Under the pieces are notes generated by a model. It worked only from the letters and a program-made list of their open reading frames with translations, ran no database searches and had not been told where the DNA came from. A stretch of DNA of 64,000 nt from Nitratireductor thuwali (GTDB taxonomy: Bacteria; Pseudomonadota; Alphaproteobacteria; Rhizobiales; Rhizobiaceae). Each line of letters opens with the position of its first letter. Positions within the stretch are counted from its first letter, which is position 1. Location of the stretch: positions 2,230,001-2,294,000 of the forward strand of contig NZ_CP030941.1 of assembly GCF_036621415.1 (NCBI RefSeq). The letters run 5' to 3'. The position numbers and the translations under genes are program-made. This document shows, piece after piece, positions 48,611 through 60,262 of the stretch.

Positions 48611-48628
48611 TCGCTCTTCCGAGCGATG
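48609..48628 (+). terminator. Hairpin terminator after tRNA-Leu
   Basis: CATCGCTC-TTCC-GAGCGATG, a perfect 8-bp stem with a 4-base loop, starts within the encoded CCA. There is no T run, so termination or 3'-end processing are both possible. Confidence 0.5.
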
Positions 48629-48753
48629 TGCGATGCTTCCGCCTCATTACAATCCTTAACCGTATTTGATCAGGGTTCGACGGCCTGGCTGCATGCATGC
48701 CCCATTTGCGCTCTAGGCGCGGGGCAAGCATCATAAGTAAGGGGCCGTCAGGC

Positions 48754-49113
48754 ATGAACTCCAACTTTTCCAGGCGCATTGCGCCCGCTTCCGCTGCGCT
48801 GCTTCTAGCGCTCCTCCTTCCCACCACGGTCTTTGCCCAGTGCGGCAGCGCCTCCTGGTACGCGCTCACCTCCAAGACCGCCTCGGGCGAGCGCATGAAT
48901 CCGGCTGCCATGACAGCCGCTCATCGCAGCCTGCCTTTTGGGACCAAGTTGAAAGTCGTCAACAGCCGCAACGGCAAGGCCGTCGTCGTCCGCATCAACG
49001 ATCGCGGGCCTTTCGTGCGCGGGCGCATTCTCGACCTGTCGAAGGCGGCAGCGGCAAAGCTCGATTTCATCCGAGCCGGACATACGAAGGTCTGCCTGGA
49101 GCAGATGAAATAG
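48754..49113 (+). CDS. RlpA-like double-psi beta-barrel protein
   Basis: A 119-residue exported protein: signal peptide ([21 protein letters not shown]), then one RlpA/DPBB domain with [60 protein letters not shown]. The RlpA Asp/His region is intact, but there is no SPOR domain and no lipobox Cys after the signal. RlpA proteins cut glycan strands lacking stem peptides; small forms may be peptidoglycan-binding only. AAGGGG lies upstream of ATG 48754. Confidence 0.88.
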   Translation: MNSNFSRRIAPASAALLLALLLPTTVFAQCGSASWYALTSKTASGERMNPAAMTAAHRSLPFGTKLKVVNSRNGKAVVVRINDRGPFVRGRILDLSKAAAAKLDFIRAGHTKVCLEQMK

Positions 49114-49135
49114 GCTGCGCCCTGGCGCGCCCGGA

Positions 49136-50137
49136 TCACAGCGCCGCCGGCGGCACTTCCTGTGGTCGGGCGCGTTTGGTGGCAGACCGGACCTTTCCGG
49201 GTGAACGGCCGGTGGCGCGCTTGAAGGCGCGGGCAAAGGCTGCCTGCGAGCCGTAGCCGAGGCGTCTTGCCACCGTGTCGATTGGCATCCGGTCGCGCCC
49301 GATCCACTGCGCCGCCAGCCGCATGCGTAGGGCTGTGACGTAGCGTAGCGGCGTCGTGCCGGTCGCCGACACGAAGCGCTCGGCAAAGACCGAGCGTGAA
49401 CTGCCCATCTCCGCCGCCATATCGGCCACGGTCCAGTCGCGGCCGGGGTCGCGGTGCAGCGCGGCGATGACGCGGCCGAGCCGCGGATCGCGCAGGGCCT
49501 CGACCCAACCCGTCGCGTCGCCGCAGCCGCATTCCACCCAGCCCCGCACGATCGTCGCCGCGGCCACATCGGCAAGCCTCGCGAGGATACCGGCCGAGCC
49601 GGCGCGGTTCGTCGCCATCTCACGCTCCATCGCCGCCAGCAGCGGCAGAATTTCCGGCTGCCGGGCAAGCAGCGCCCCGACCGACATGACCTGCGGCATG
49701 AGGCCGATCAGCGGATGCAACGTGTCGAGCTCGAATTCCATACGGCCGGTGAAGATCAGCGCATCCTTCGTGCGGCACGTCTCTTCCGGGCAGTCGCGGA
49801 CGGCGCAGATATTCTCGCAAAGCGATACCGCTTCGAAAGTTTCGACGGCACGAACCGGCATGCCGGGCTCCGAGACGAGGGAGTGGGCGTCCCCGCGCGG
49901 CAGCAAGACGGCGTCGCCGCCCGTAAGCTCCCGCACCTCGCCGCCCGATGGCTGTAGGTACACGCGCCCTGCCGCGATGAAGTGGAATCGGGCCTCGGCA
50001 GCGGCGGGGAAGCCGATCCCGAACGGCGGGGCGAGGCGCAACTTGCCGTAGCTCGCGCCCAGAAGGCGCATGCCCATGAGCAACTCGCTCACCGGATCGG
50101 CGGCTTCTTTCCATCTTTCGGAGTTTCGGTCAAGCAT
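49136..50137 (-). CDS. AraC family transcriptional regulator
   Basis: A 333-residue regulator: N-terminal cupin-6 domain (about 15-200), with a cluster of Cys (CENICAVRDCPEETC, about 107-121) that could bind metal or sense redox, and a C-terminal AraC double helix-turn-helix (WTVADMAAEMGSSRSVFAER, then PIDTVARRLGYGSQAAFARA). It is divergent from the NepI-like exporter with an 81-base gap, so it is the likely regulator of that gene. The inducer is unknown. Confidence 0.9.
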   Translation of the reverse strand: MLDRNSERWKEAADPVSELLMGMRLLGASYGKLRLAPPFGIGFPAAAEARFHFIAAGRVYLQPSGGEVRELTGGDAVLLPRGDAHSLVSEPGMPVRAVETFEAVSLCENICAVRDCPEETCRTKDALIFTGRMEFELDTLHPLIGLMPQVMSVGALLARQPEILPLLAAMEREMATNRAGSAGILARLADVAAATIVRGWVECGCGDATGWVEALRDPRLGRVIAALHRDPGRDWTVADMAAEMGSSRSVFAERFVSATGTTPLRYVTALRMRLAAQWIGRDRMPIDTVARRLGYGSQAAFARAFKRATGRSPGKVRSATKRARPQEVPPAAL

Positions 50138-50218
50138 ATCGGAGAATATGGCATGGATCGTCCGTCTCCGCCACCCATCTACAGCCGACCGACTTTGTCA
50201 ATGAGAGGGTTTTTACGA

Positions 50219-51421
50219 ATGCGCGATGCAACGATTGCGGAAAATGGGAGCCGCTCCGAAATGGCTCCGGCCTGGGGAGCCGTGATTTCCATGGGCCTTG
50301 GTGTGTTCGGGCTGGTCGGCGCGGAGTTTCTGCCCGCCAGCCTGCTGACTCCCATAGCTGCCGAGCTCGGCGTGACCGAGGGGATGGCGGGCCAGGCGGT
50401 AACGGCAACGGCAGCGGTGGCGCTCGTCACCAGCTTGTTCATAACGGCGGCGACCCGGCATATCGACCGCCGCCTCGTTCTCCTGGGCCTTTCTGTTTTG
50501 CTCATACTGTCGAACCTGCTGGTGGCCATCGCTCCCAACCTGCCCCTGCTGCTCACTGGGCGGATTCTGCTCGGAGTGGCTCTTGGCGGCTTCTGGACGC
50601 TATCGGCGGCGACCATGATGCGGCTGGTGCCCGAGCGTCATGTTCCCAAGGCGCTGTCCATATTGTTCTCGGGCGTCTCGGCGGCGACCATCTTTGCCGC
50701 CCCGGTTGGCAGCTATCTGGGCGCCATCGCCGGGTGGCGCACAGTCTTCCTTGCGGCTGCGGGACTTGGCGCGCTGGTGCTTGTGGTGCAGCTGGCAACA
50801 CTTCCCAGTCTGCCGCCGCGCGGCCTGTCGCGCCTGCGCACCATGGTCGAGGTGCTTTCACGGCGCGCGGTAGGCCTCGCCATGGCTGCCATACTGCTGG
50901 TCTTCACCGGCCATTTCGCCTTCTTCACCTACATACGCCCGTTCCTGGAAACCGTGACCGGTGCCGGCGTGACGGCCATTTCCGGCATCCTTCTCGGTTT
51001 CGGCATCGCCAATCTCATCGGCAATTATCTTGGTGCGTTCCTTCTGGAGCGGTCGATGCGGCTGACGCTCGCCTTGATGCCCCTCGTCATGGGCACTCTG
51101 GCACTGGCGCTCGCCGGGGCCGGCGGCAACATCGCCGCCGACGCGGCGATGGTGGCGCTCTGGGGCGTCGCCTTCGGCGCGGTTCCTGTCGCCTGGTCCA
51201 CCTGGATCACGCGCGCGGTGCCCGATGAGGCCGAAAGCGCGGGCGGCTTGTTCGTGGCGGCGATCAATTTCGCCATCGCCACCGGAGCCGCTGCCGGCGG
51301 CTTCATCTTCGATGCCAGCGGTGTCGGCAACGTCTTCATGGCAAGCGGCATCGTGCTCATCGCTGCGGCGGTGATGATCGTGACCGGTGTTGAGACGCGG
51401 GCCGCGGCCAGGACGGCCTGA
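50219..51421 (+). CDS. MFS exporter, NepI-like (purine ribonucleoside efflux type)
   Basis: A 400-residue 12-helix major facilitator (DHA1 type). It shares long stretches with E. coli NepI: EFLPASLLTPIAAELGVTEG, ILLGVALGGFWTLSAATMMR, LVPERHVPKALSI, HFAFFTYIRPFLETV and PVAWSTWITRAVPDEAESAG. NepI exports inosine-type nucleosides; substrate transfer to this protein is inference. ATG 50219 is chosen because GAGAGGG lies 9 bases upstream; ATG 50201 is possible. Divergent from the AraC-type gene. Confidence 0.88.
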   Translation: MRDATIAENGSRSEMAPAWGAVISMGLGVFGLVGAEFLPASLLTPIAAELGVTEGMAGQAVTATAAVALVTSLFITAATRHIDRRLVLLGLSVLLILSNLLVAIAPNLPLLLTGRILLGVALGGFWTLSAATMMRLVPERHVPKALSILFSGVSAATIFAAPVGSYLGAIAGWRTVFLAAAGLGALVLVVQLATLPSLPPRGLSRLRTMVEVLSRRAVGLAMAAILLVFTGHFAFFTYIRPFLETVTGAGVTAISGILLGFGIANLIGNYLGAFLLERSMRLTLALMPLVMGTLALALAGAGGNIAADAAMVALWGVAFGAVPVAWSTWITRAVPDEAESAGGLFVAAINFAIATGAAAGGFIFDASGVGNVFMASGIVLIAAAVMIVTGVETRAAARTA

Positions 51422-51483
51422 AGACATCGCGGGGACGGCTATACACGCACCGCCGCCCGGCGGTGCGTGCTGCGCTGCAAGGA

Positions 51484-52485
51484 CTACGCCCTGCGCGGCA
51501 GCACCCGGTCGGGGGGACGATGGCCGTCGAAGAAGGTGCGGATGTTGATGATGACCTTGTCGCCCATGTCGATGCGGCCTTCGATCGTCGCCGAGCCCAT
51601 ATGCGGCAGGATGACGACCTTGCCCTTGTCGGCCAGCTTGACGAGCTTGGGATTGACCGCCGGCTCGTGCTCGAAGACATCCAGTCCGGCGCCGGCCAGC
51701 TTGCCGCCCTCGATCATCGCGATCAACGCATCCTCGTCGACAATGTCGCCGCGCGCCGTATTGACGATGTAGGCGGTCGGCTGCAGAAGCGCCAGGCGCC
51801 GGGCCGACAAAAGGTGGAACGTGGCGGGCGTTGACGGGCAATTGACCGAGATGATGTCCATGCGCGCCAGCATTTGGTCGAGGCTGTCCCAATAGGTCGC
51901 CTCCAGCTCGTCCTCGATCAGCGGAGCGGCGCGGTGGCGGTTGTGATAGTGGATCGACAGGCCGAAGGCCTTGGCGCGTCGGGCGACGGCAGTGCCGATG
52001 CGCCCCATGCCGACTATGCCCAGCCTCTTGCCCCAGATGCGGTGGCCCAGCATCCATGTCGGCGACCAGCCCGGCCATTTTCCTCCGCCGGACAGAACCT
52101 GGGCCCCCAGGGTCAGCCGCCGCGGAACGGCCAGCATCAGCGCCATCGTCATGTCGGCAGTGTCCTCATTCAGGACGTTCGGCGTGTTGGTGACGACGAT
52201 GTTTCTCTCCCCCGCCGCCGCCACGTCGATATTATCGACGCCGTTGCCGTAATTGGCGATCATCTTGAGCCTTTCGCCCGCCTGGGCGATCAGTGCGGCA
52301 TCGATGCGATCGGTGATGGTGGGCACCAGGACGTCGGCCTCCTTGATGGCGGCCACCAGTTCGGGCTGGGTCATCGGCCTGTCGTCGACATTCAGCCTTG
52401 CGTCGAACAGCTCGCGCATGCGCGTTTCCACCTGATCCGGCAGTTTGCGCGTTATGACGACGAGTGGCTTTTTCCTGCCGTTCAT
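51484..52485 (-). CDS. D-isomer-specific 2-hydroxyacid dehydrogenase
   Basis: A 333-residue NAD(P)H-dependent dehydrogenase of the glyoxylate/hydroxypyruvate/2-ketogluconate reductase group. The dinucleotide motif is LGIVGMGRIGTAVARRAKAF. The catalytic Arg is in YIVNTARGDIVDEDALI, the Glu in GLDVFEHEPAVNP, and the His in VILPHMGSATIEGR. The start at 52485 (MNGRKKPLVVITRKL) fits the family. The cofactor and substrate cannot be fixed from sequence. Confidence 0.9.
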   Translation of the reverse strand: MNGRKKPLVVITRKLPDQVETRMRELFDARLNVDDRPMTQPELVAAIKEADVLVPTITDRIDAALIAQAGERLKMIANYGNGVDNIDVAAAGERNIVVTNTPNVLNEDTADMTMALMLAVPRRLTLGAQVLSGGGKWPGWSPTWMLGHRIWGKRLGIVGMGRIGTAVARRAKAFGLSIHYHNRHRAAPLIEDELEATYWDSLDQMLARMDIISVNCPSTPATFHLLSARRLALLQPTAYIVNTARGDIVDEDALIAMIEGGKLAGAGLDVFEHEPAVNPKLVKLADKGKVVILPHMGSATIEGRIDMGDKVIINIRTFFDGHRPPDRVLPRRA

Positions 52486-52664
52486 GGATACCTCGGTGCG
52501 CCTTGTTGAGACCTCTTTAACCAAGTCGGGCGACACTGGAAACATGCCGGCCCGCTGGTCCGCCGTGGGGTCGATGTCTACCAAGCGGGCGCGGCGAAGA
52601 CAAAGAAAAAGGTTCCGCAGGGCAAGCCTCAGGCAGTGGGCGGCCCTGTCGGCAGGAGAGTGGA

Positions 52665-53222
52665 ATGCCGTCTTTCGCGCCGTTTCGTGCGTTGCTGTGT
52701 GTCGTATTTCTTGGCGTGGCCTTCATTCTTTCGATTCCGGCCGGGCAGGCGGAAGCTCAAGCCGCTGACAGCGTCAAGCGGGGTCCGAGCGGTCTGCCGC
52801 TGCCCCGCTTCGTCAGCCTCAAATCCGGCCGGGTGAACATGCGCATCGGCCCTGGCGTCAACTACGCCGTCGATTGGATGTATCTGAAGCCGGGCCTGCC
52901 CATGGAGATCATTCAGGAATATGACAACTGGCGCCGGGTCCGCGACGCGGACGGGGCGGAAGGCTGGATCAATCAGGCGCTTCTGTCAGGCCGCCGCACC
53001 GGCATCGCGGCGCCGTGGTTCCAGGGCAAGCAGGCGACCATACCGCTATATGCCAGGGCGGAGGAAGGCGCCCGCAGGGTTGCCGAGATAGAGCCCGGCG
53101 CCCTTGGGGAAGTCGAACTGTGCAACGGCACCTGGTGCCGCATGAGCTTCGACGGCCATCAAGGCTGGATCTCCCAAGCCTCGGTGTGGGGCGTCTATCC
53201 GGGGGAGAGCGTCGAGAATTAG
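52665..53222 (+). CDS. Exported SH3-domain protein
   Basis: A 185-residue protein: signal peptide (ALLCVVFLGVAFILSIPAGQ), then two bacterial SH3-like units. The first is SLKSGRVNMRIGPGVNYAVD, followed by WRRVRDADGAEGWINQALLS. The second contains ATIPLYARAEEGARRVAEIE and WCRMSFDGHQGWISQASVWG. Such domains often bind peptidoglycan. GGCAGGAGAGTGGA precedes the ATG. The stop codon is followed at once by a repeat copy. Confidence 0.88.
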   Translation: MPSFAPFRALLCVVFLGVAFILSIPAGQAEAQAADSVKRGPSGLPLPRFVSLKSGRVNMRIGPGVNYAVDWMYLKPGLPMEIIQEYDNWRRVRDADGAEGWINQALLSGRRTGIAAPWFQGKQATIPLYARAEEGARRVAEIEPGALGEVELCNGTWCRMSFDGHQGWISQASVWGVYPGESVEN

Positions 53223-53333
53223 AGTGCCGTGGGTCCCGGACGCACAAAGGACGCTCTAACACCTTGAGTTTGCGCATCATGCTGTTTTCCGAAAATCGAT
53301 TCCGATTTTCGGGCCGATGCTGTGGAGCAACTC
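53221..53333 (+). repeat. Dispersed palindromic repeat, full copy
   Basis: AGAGTGCCGTGGGTCCCGGA and CGCACAAAGGACGCTCTAAC, CACCTTGAGTTTGCGCATCA, TGCTGTTTTCCGAAAATCGA, TTCCGATTTTCGGGCCGATG, CTGTGGAGC. One arm of the first hairpin is changed (GTGGGTCC). It starts on the stop codon of the SH3 gene and lies 60 bases from the 3' end of irr. Confidence 0.9.
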
Positions 53334-53394
53334 CAGGAAAATGAAATGCAGTCTTCCGTCCGAAACTGCATGGGAACAGTGGCTTGAAGCGCGG

Positions 53395-53829
53395 CTACCG
53401 CCGCTTGGTCCGCAACCGGACCACGATATCCACATGGACGATTTCCGTTCCCTCGGGCGGCTCCGGCAGGTCTGATACCCTGACCGGCCCTGAAGGGATG
53501 TCGAAGACCCGGTTGTCGTCTTCCAGGAAGAAGTGATGATGGTCGGAGGTGTTCGTGTCGAAATAGGTGCGCGTGCCTTCGACCTGAACGATGCGCAGGA
53601 GACCGGCCTCGGTGAACTGGTGCAGAGTGTTGTAAACTGTGGCAAGCGATACGGGGACGCCGGATTTTTCCGCTTCCTCGTGCAGTTGTTCGGCCGAGAT
53701 ATGCCGGTCGCCGGCGGCAAACAGCAACTCGGCAAGCGCCACGCGCTGGCGCGTGGGGCGCAGTCCGGCTTTCCGCACCCGCTCTTCCAGCGGCTGATTG
53801 TCCATGTAGGTCGTCGTTACATTTGCCAC
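53395..53829 (-). CDS. irr: Iron response regulator Irr (Fur family)
   Basis: A Fur-family regulator of about 144 residues. Helix-turn-helix region AGLRPTRQRVALAELLFAAG and PVSLATVYNTLHQFTEAGLL. The SDHHHFFLEDDNRV segment has the HHH triad that binds haem in rhizobial Irr. Irr represses haem synthesis and controls iron uptake when iron is short. The start is uncertain: GTG 53829 (ANVTTTYMDNQP) or ATG 53805, both with weak ribosome sites. Divergent from fabA, the usual rhizobial order. Confidence 0.93.
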   Translation of the reverse strand: MANVTTTYMDNQPLEERVRKAGLRPTRQRVALAELLFAAGDRHISAEQLHEEAEKSGVPVSLATVYNTLHQFTEAGLLRIVQVEGTRTYFDTNTSDHHHFFLEDDNRVFDIPSGPVRVSDLPEPPEGTEIVHVDIVVRLRTKRR

Positions 53830-54080
53830 GGCTCGGCTTTTGTCCTTGCGATCGGGCGCTTCACGAAACGGGATAATGCGGCCGAAATGCCGCAATCCCT
53901 TTGCTCACATATATTCGGTGACGCAAAAGCGATCAATAGCGGCACGATGTCTCCGGTCGGCCCAGAAATTGTCGCCGCCGCCGGGGCTCAGGTGGTTTCC
54001 CACCGCAAACAAGCTGTGATAGGGAAAATCGAACAACAATGGCGCGCATCGAAACCGCGCCGCAGGCGAGAACGGAATAC

Positions 54081-54593
54081 ATGGCGCAACAAAAATCCAG
54101 CTACGACTACGAAGAACTCCTGGCCTGCAGCCGCGGCGAACTGTTTGGCCCGGGCAATGCCCAGCTTCCTGCGCCGCCCATGCTGATGTTCGACCGCATA
54201 ACCGAGATCAGCGAGGAAGGCGGTGAGTTCGGCAAGGGGTACGTGCGGGCGGATTTCGATATCAAGCCGGATCTGTGGTTCTTTCCCTGTCATTTCCCCG
54301 GCAACCCCGTCATGCCCGGCTGCCTGGGCCTCGATGCGATGTGGCAGCTTACCGGGTTCTTCCTCGGCTGGCTGGGCGAGCCCGGTAAGGGCATGGCCCT
54401 GTCGACCGGCGAGGTGAAGTTCAAGGGCATGGTTACGCCGGACGTGAAGAAGGTCGAGTATGGGGTCGATTTCAAGCGCGTGATGCGCGGCCGCCTCGTT
54501 CTCGGCATCGCCGACGGCTGGCTGAAGGCCGACGGCGAGCAGATCTACAAGGCGACCGACCTGCGTGTCGGCCTAGCCAAACAGGAAGCCTGA
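54081..54593 (+). CDS. fabA: 3-hydroxydecanoyl-ACP dehydratase/isomerase FabA
   Basis: A 170-residue FabA, which dehydrates 3-hydroxydecanoyl-ACP and isomerises the product to the cis-3 form, starting unsaturated fatty acid synthesis. The catalytic His71 is in [20 protein letters not shown], with Asp85 in the same segment. The start at 54081 ([20 protein letters not shown]) fits the family; the open frame extends 14 codons upstream. First gene of fabA-fabB-fabI. Confidence 0.97.
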   Translation: MAQQKSSYDYEELLACSRGELFGPGNAQLPAPPMLMFDRITEISEEGGEFGKGYVRADFDIKPDLWFFPCHFPGNPVMPGCLGLDAMWQLTGFFLGWLGEPGKGMALSTGEVKFKGMVTPDVKKVEYGVDFKRVMRGRLVLGIADGWLKADGEQIYKATDLRVGLAKQEA

Positions 54594-54650
54594 CTGCAAT
54601 CATATGCGGGTGACCGCGCACAGACCGCCCCACAATCCAGGGAGAGCGAC

Positions 54651-55871
54651 ATGAGACGTGTAGTCGTTACCGGCCTCGGCATCGTATCGTCGATCGGAAA
54701 CAATGCCGAGGAGGTGACCGCCTCGCTGCGCGATGCCAGGTCCGGCATCAGCTTTTCCGAGGACTTCGCCGAGCACGGCTTCCGCTGCCAGGTATGGGGC
54801 GCGCCGACGCTCGACCCTGCCGAGGTGGTCGACCGCCGCGCCATGCGCTTCCTGTCCAAGGGCGGCGCGTGGAACCATGTCGCCATGGAACAGGCCATCG
54901 CCGATGCCGGCCTGGAAGACGGCGACATCACCAATGAGCGCACCGGCATCATCATGGGTTCCGGCGGCCCTTCCACCCGCACCATATTCGAGGCGGCGCA
55001 GACCACGCTGAAGAACACCTCGCCCAAGCGCATCGGCCCGTTCGCCGTGCCCAAGGCCATGTCATCGACTGCGTCGGCGACGCTCGCCACCTGGTTCAAG
55101 ATCCACGGCGTGAACTACTCCATCTCGTCGGCCTGCTCCACCTCGGCCCATTGCATCGGCAATGCGGCAGAGCTCATCCAATGGGGCAAGCAGGACATGA
55201 TGTTCGCCGGCGGCCATGAGGATCTGGACTGGACCATGTCGAACCTTTTCGATGCGATGGGCGCCATGTCCTCCAAGTTCAATGATACGCCGGCCACGGC
55301 CTCGCGCGCCTACGACGTCAGCCGCGACGGCTTCGTCATAGCCGGCGGCGCCGGCGTTCTGGTGCTGGAGGAACTGGAGCACGCCAAAGCGCGCGGCGCC
55401 AAGATCTACGGCGAGATCGTCGGCTATGGCGCCACGTCGGACGGCTTCGACATGGTTGCGCCGTCGGGCGAGGGTGCGGTGCGCTGCATGCGCCAGGCGC
55501 TGGCCACGGTGAAGGGCAAGGTCGACTACATCAACACCCACGGCACCGCCACGCCGGTCGGCGATTCGCGCGAGGTGGGTGCCATCCGCGAGGTCTTCGG
55601 CGCGGACATGCCGCACATTGCCTCCACCAAGTCGCTGACCGGTCATTCTCTAGGCGGCGCCGGCGCGCAGGAATCGATCTACGCGCTCTTGATGATGCAG
55701 GCCGGCTTCATCGGCAAGAGCGCCCATATCGAAGAGCTCGACCCGGAGTTCGATGGCGTGCCTATCGTGCGCGAGCGCATCGACGACGCCGATTTCAACG
55801 TCGCTCTTTCCAATTCATTCGGCTTTGGCGGCACCAATGCCACGCTGGTTTTCCAGCGCTACAGCGATTGA
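54651..55871 (+). CDS. fabB: 3-oxoacyl-ACP synthase I FabB
   Basis: A 406-residue condensing enzyme required to elongate cis-3-decenoyl-ACP. The nucleophile Cys162 is in [14 protein letters not shown]. The two His are in [13 protein letters not shown] and [15 protein letters not shown], giving the Cys-His-His triad. Preceded by GGGAGAGCGAC. It lies 57 bases after fabA and 10 bases before fabI. Confidence 0.97.
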   Translation: MRRVVVTGLGIVSSIGNNAEEVTASLRDARSGISFSEDFAEHGFRCQVWGAPTLDPAEVVDRRAMRFLSKGGAWNHVAMEQAIADAGLEDGDITNERTGIIMGSGGPSTRTIFEAAQTTLKNTSPKRIGPFAVPKAMSSTASATLATWFKIHGVNYSISSACSTSAHCIGNAAELIQWGKQDMMFAGGHEDLDWTMSNLFDAMGAMSSKFNDTPATASRAYDVSRDGFVIAGGAGVLVLEELEHAKARGAKIYGEIVGYGATSDGFDMVAPSGEGAVRCMRQALATVKGKVDYINTHGTATPVGDSREVGAIREVFGADMPHIASTKSLTGHSLGGAGAQESIYALLMMQAGFIGKSAHIEELDPEFDGVPIVRERIDDADFNVALSNSFGFGGTNATLVFQRYSD

Positions 55872-55881
55872 GGATCACGCC

Positions 55882-56712
55882 ATGGAAGGCCTGATGAAGG
55901 GCAAGCGCGGGCTCATAATGGGCGTCGCCAACGATCATTCCATCGCCTGGGGCATCGCGCGCAGGCTGGCCGAGCATGGCGCCGAACTCGCCTTCACCTA
56001 TCAGGGCGAATCCTTCGGCCGACGCGTCAAGCCGCTTGCCGAGAAGGTCGGCTCGAAGCTGCTGTTGCCCTGTGACGTGGAGGACAGCGCCTCCATCGAC
56101 AACGTATTCGACACGCTCAAGAGCGAATGGGGCACGTTCGACTTCCTGGTTCACGCGATCGGCTTTTCCGACCGCAGCGAGCTCAAGGGCCTCTACGCCA
56201 ACACCACGCGGGAAAACTTCATCCGCACGATGGTGATCTCCTGCTATTCCTTCACGGAAGTCTCCCGCCACGCGGCGGCGATGATGGAAAACGGCGGCAG
56301 CCTGTTGACGCTCACCTATGCCGGCTCCGTGCGGGTGATGCCGAACTACAATGTCATGGGCGTGGCCAAGGCCGGCCTCGAGGCAAGCGTGCGCTATCTG
56401 GCCAATGATTTCGGCCCGCGCGCCATCCGCGTGAACGCGATCTCGGCCGGCCCGGTGCGCACGCTGGCGGGGGCCGGCATCTCGGACGCCCGCCACATGT
56501 TCACCTATCAAAGCCGCAATTCGCCGCTTCGCCGCACGGTGGACATCAGCGAGATCGGCGGTTCCGCCCTCTATCTCCTGTCCGACCTGTCGTCGGGCGT
56601 GACCGGCGAGATCCATTACGTCGACTCGGGCTACAATATCGTATCGATGCCGGTGCTGGAGGAATTGAAGCAGGCCGGCGAGATCGCCGAGCAGGCGGAA
56701 GCCGAGAAGTAG
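55882..56712 (+). CDS. fabI: Enoyl-ACP reductase (NADH) FabI
   Basis: A 276-residue SDR-type enoyl-ACP reductase, the last step of each fatty acid elongation cycle and the triclosan target in FabI enzymes. The nucleotide motif is GLIMGVANDHSIAWGIARRL. The active-site Tyr-x6-Lys falls in RVMPNYNVMGVAKAGLEAS-type sequence (Tyr-Asn-Val-Met-Gly-Val-Ala-Lys). ATG 55882 is 11 bases after the fabB stop; upstream in-frame codons lie inside fabB. Confidence 0.96.
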   Translation: MEGLMKGKRGLIMGVANDHSIAWGIARRLAEHGAELAFTYQGESFGRRVKPLAEKVGSKLLLPCDVEDSASIDNVFDTLKSEWGTFDFLVHAIGFSDRSELKGLYANTTRENFIRTMVISCYSFTEVSRHAAAMMENGGSLLTLTYAGSVRVMPNYNVMGVAKAGLEASVRYLANDFGPRAIRVNAISAGPVRTLAGAGISDARHMFTYQSRNSPLRRTVDISEIGGSALYLLSDLSSGVTGEIHYVDSGYNIVSMPVLEELKQAGEIAEQAEAEK

Positions 56713-56724
56713 CGGGGCACGCGC

Positions 56725-57732
56725 CTACCGCTTTCCCCAAAGCACCTTGAACGCGCTATCGCGGCAAATCTCGCCATGCCGCGAAAAGCAGGCCTCCATC
56801 GCACCTTCATAGGGCAACGGGCGGTTGGCGACGAGGAACAGGCGTCCGCCCGGCTTCAGGGCCTTCGCCGCCCTGGCGATCAATGTCTTGCCGATGTCCG
56901 GTTCGGCGGCCCGGCCGGTGTGGAAGGGCGGGTTCATCACGATCGTGTCGTAGCGCGTCTCGGTCGGCTCGCTTGCCAGATCGCGCCAGAAGAAGCGGCA
57001 CGGCGTGCCCGCCGCCATTTGCGCCATGTTGTGCCGGGCAGCCTCCAGCGAGCCGTGATGGGCCTCGTAGAGGTCGATCTGCGCCACGGGAAAGCGCTTG
57101 GCGACCATCACGGACAGATACCCCCAGCCGGCGCCGAAGTCGGCCACATGGCCTTTGATGTCGTCGGGCAGGTTGTCGGCCAGAAGTCGCGAGCCGCGGT
57201 CGACGCCGTCGTCGGAAAAGCCGCCCGGCGCCGTCCGGAAACCGTCTGCAGCCGGTGCTCCGGCCTGCAGCGCGGCGACCAATTCCTCAGCGATGGCGTC
57301 CGGCCGGTCGAACCAGAAGACGATGCCGTGATATTTGGACGCATGGCCGGTGATCGGCAGCAACGTCTCGATCCGCTTTCGAAAGCTTCCCGCGCCATCC
57401 TTTTTGGTTCCCGCCGCGACGATCAGCCCGCCCGGCCTGACGCGCGTCATCGCCTCCATCAGGCGCGCCTCGTTCTCGCGCCGGTGGCGGCCGAGGAGGA
57501 CCAGCGCGTTATCGTAGTTTTCCCCGGTGGCTTCGGCCGCAACCTCGAAGCCGGCATGCGCCAGCGCCTGATGATCCGGCCGGAAACCCTGAACCAGCGT
57601 CAGTGTCCCACCGAACCCGCCGGGCAGGCGGAAGCCTGCGCCCGGACCGAGCACCAGGCTGCGGCCGTCGGCCGGGGTGTCGAGCAAGCCGCGCTCAAAG
57701 GGAAAGAGAAGAGTTCGAAGGGTTTCGTTCAT
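56725..57732 (-). CDS. rsmC: Class I SAM methyltransferase, RsmC-like (16S rRNA G1207)
   Basis: A 335-residue two-domain methyltransferase like RsmC. A degenerate N-terminal MTase-like half (FERGLLDTPADGRSLVLGPG) is followed by a C-terminal catalytic half with SAM motif VADFGAGWGYLSVMV and the guanine-N2 motif VMNPPFHTGRA. By homology it methylates G1207 of 16S rRNA; rlmG is a related alternative. The start at 57732 (MNETLRTLLFPFE) fits. Converges with fabI. Confidence 0.85.
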   Translation of the reverse strand: MNETLRTLLFPFERGLLDTPADGRSLVLGPGAGFRLPGGFGGTLTLVQGFRPDHQALAHAGFEVAAEATGENYDNALVLLGRHRRENEARLMEAMTRVRPGGLIVAAGTKKDGAGSFRKRIETLLPITGHASKYHGIVFWFDRPDAIAEELVAALQAGAPAADGFRTAPGGFSDDGVDRGSRLLADNLPDDIKGHVADFGAGWGYLSVMVAKRFPVAQIDLYEAHHGSLEAARHNMAQMAAGTPCRFFWRDLASEPTETRYDTIVMNPPFHTGRAAEPDIGKTLIARAAKALKPGGRLFLVANRPLPYEGAMEACFSRHGEICRDSAFKVLWGKR

Positions 57733-57780
57733 GGCTCTGGGGGCTGCGGAAGGAAGATAGCGGCCTTTCAACCGGCCTTA

Positions 57781-57811
57781 CGAAAACGGGCGCGGCCGGT
57801 GGCCGCGCCCG
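57781..57811 (-). terminator. Rho-independent terminator of pnp
   Basis: Perfect 11-bp stem CGGGCGCGGCC (57787-57797) with GGCCGCGCCCG (57801-57811) and a 3-base loop. Followed on the minus strand by TTTTCG. It separates pnp from rsmC. Confidence 0.85.
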
Positions 57812-57835
57812 TTCGGATAGGCATTCGAGAAGCTA

Positions 57836-59983
<2,148 letters not shown>

Positions 59984-60154
59984 GTCTTGTCCTTTCGGCG
60001 AGGTCGGCAATTGCTGCCGGTTGCCTCGCGCTCTTCCTTCGTTGAGGACGAGCCATGGGCAAGACAACGGGAGGCTTTCGTCTGCGCCGTCCATCCGGCG
60101 TGCCAAGCATCCTGCAATCCTGCCCCATGACCTGTCCGTCTGCGGCAGTCTCCT

Positions 60155-60255
60155 TGTTTCCCGCCTTGCGGGCGGAAGGGCCGGAGACGGCCCTTTGCCC
60201 TTGCGTCGTGACGCCGGGGCAATATGGCGGCGGGCGGCCGGGGCCGCCCGCCAAC
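60155..60255 (-). promoter_or_regulatory. Hairpin cluster between rpsO and pnp
   Basis: Three stems in a row. GGCGGGCGGCC with GGCCGCCCGCC (around 60228-60252) lies directly after rpsO and looks like its terminator. AAGGGCC-GGAGAC-GGCCCTT (around 60175-60195) and CCCGCC-TTGC-GGGCGG (around 60158-60174) follow. By analogy with E. coli, stems in this gap could be RNase III and PNPase autoregulation sites; here that is inference. Confidence 0.5.
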
Positions 60256-60262
60256 CAGTATT

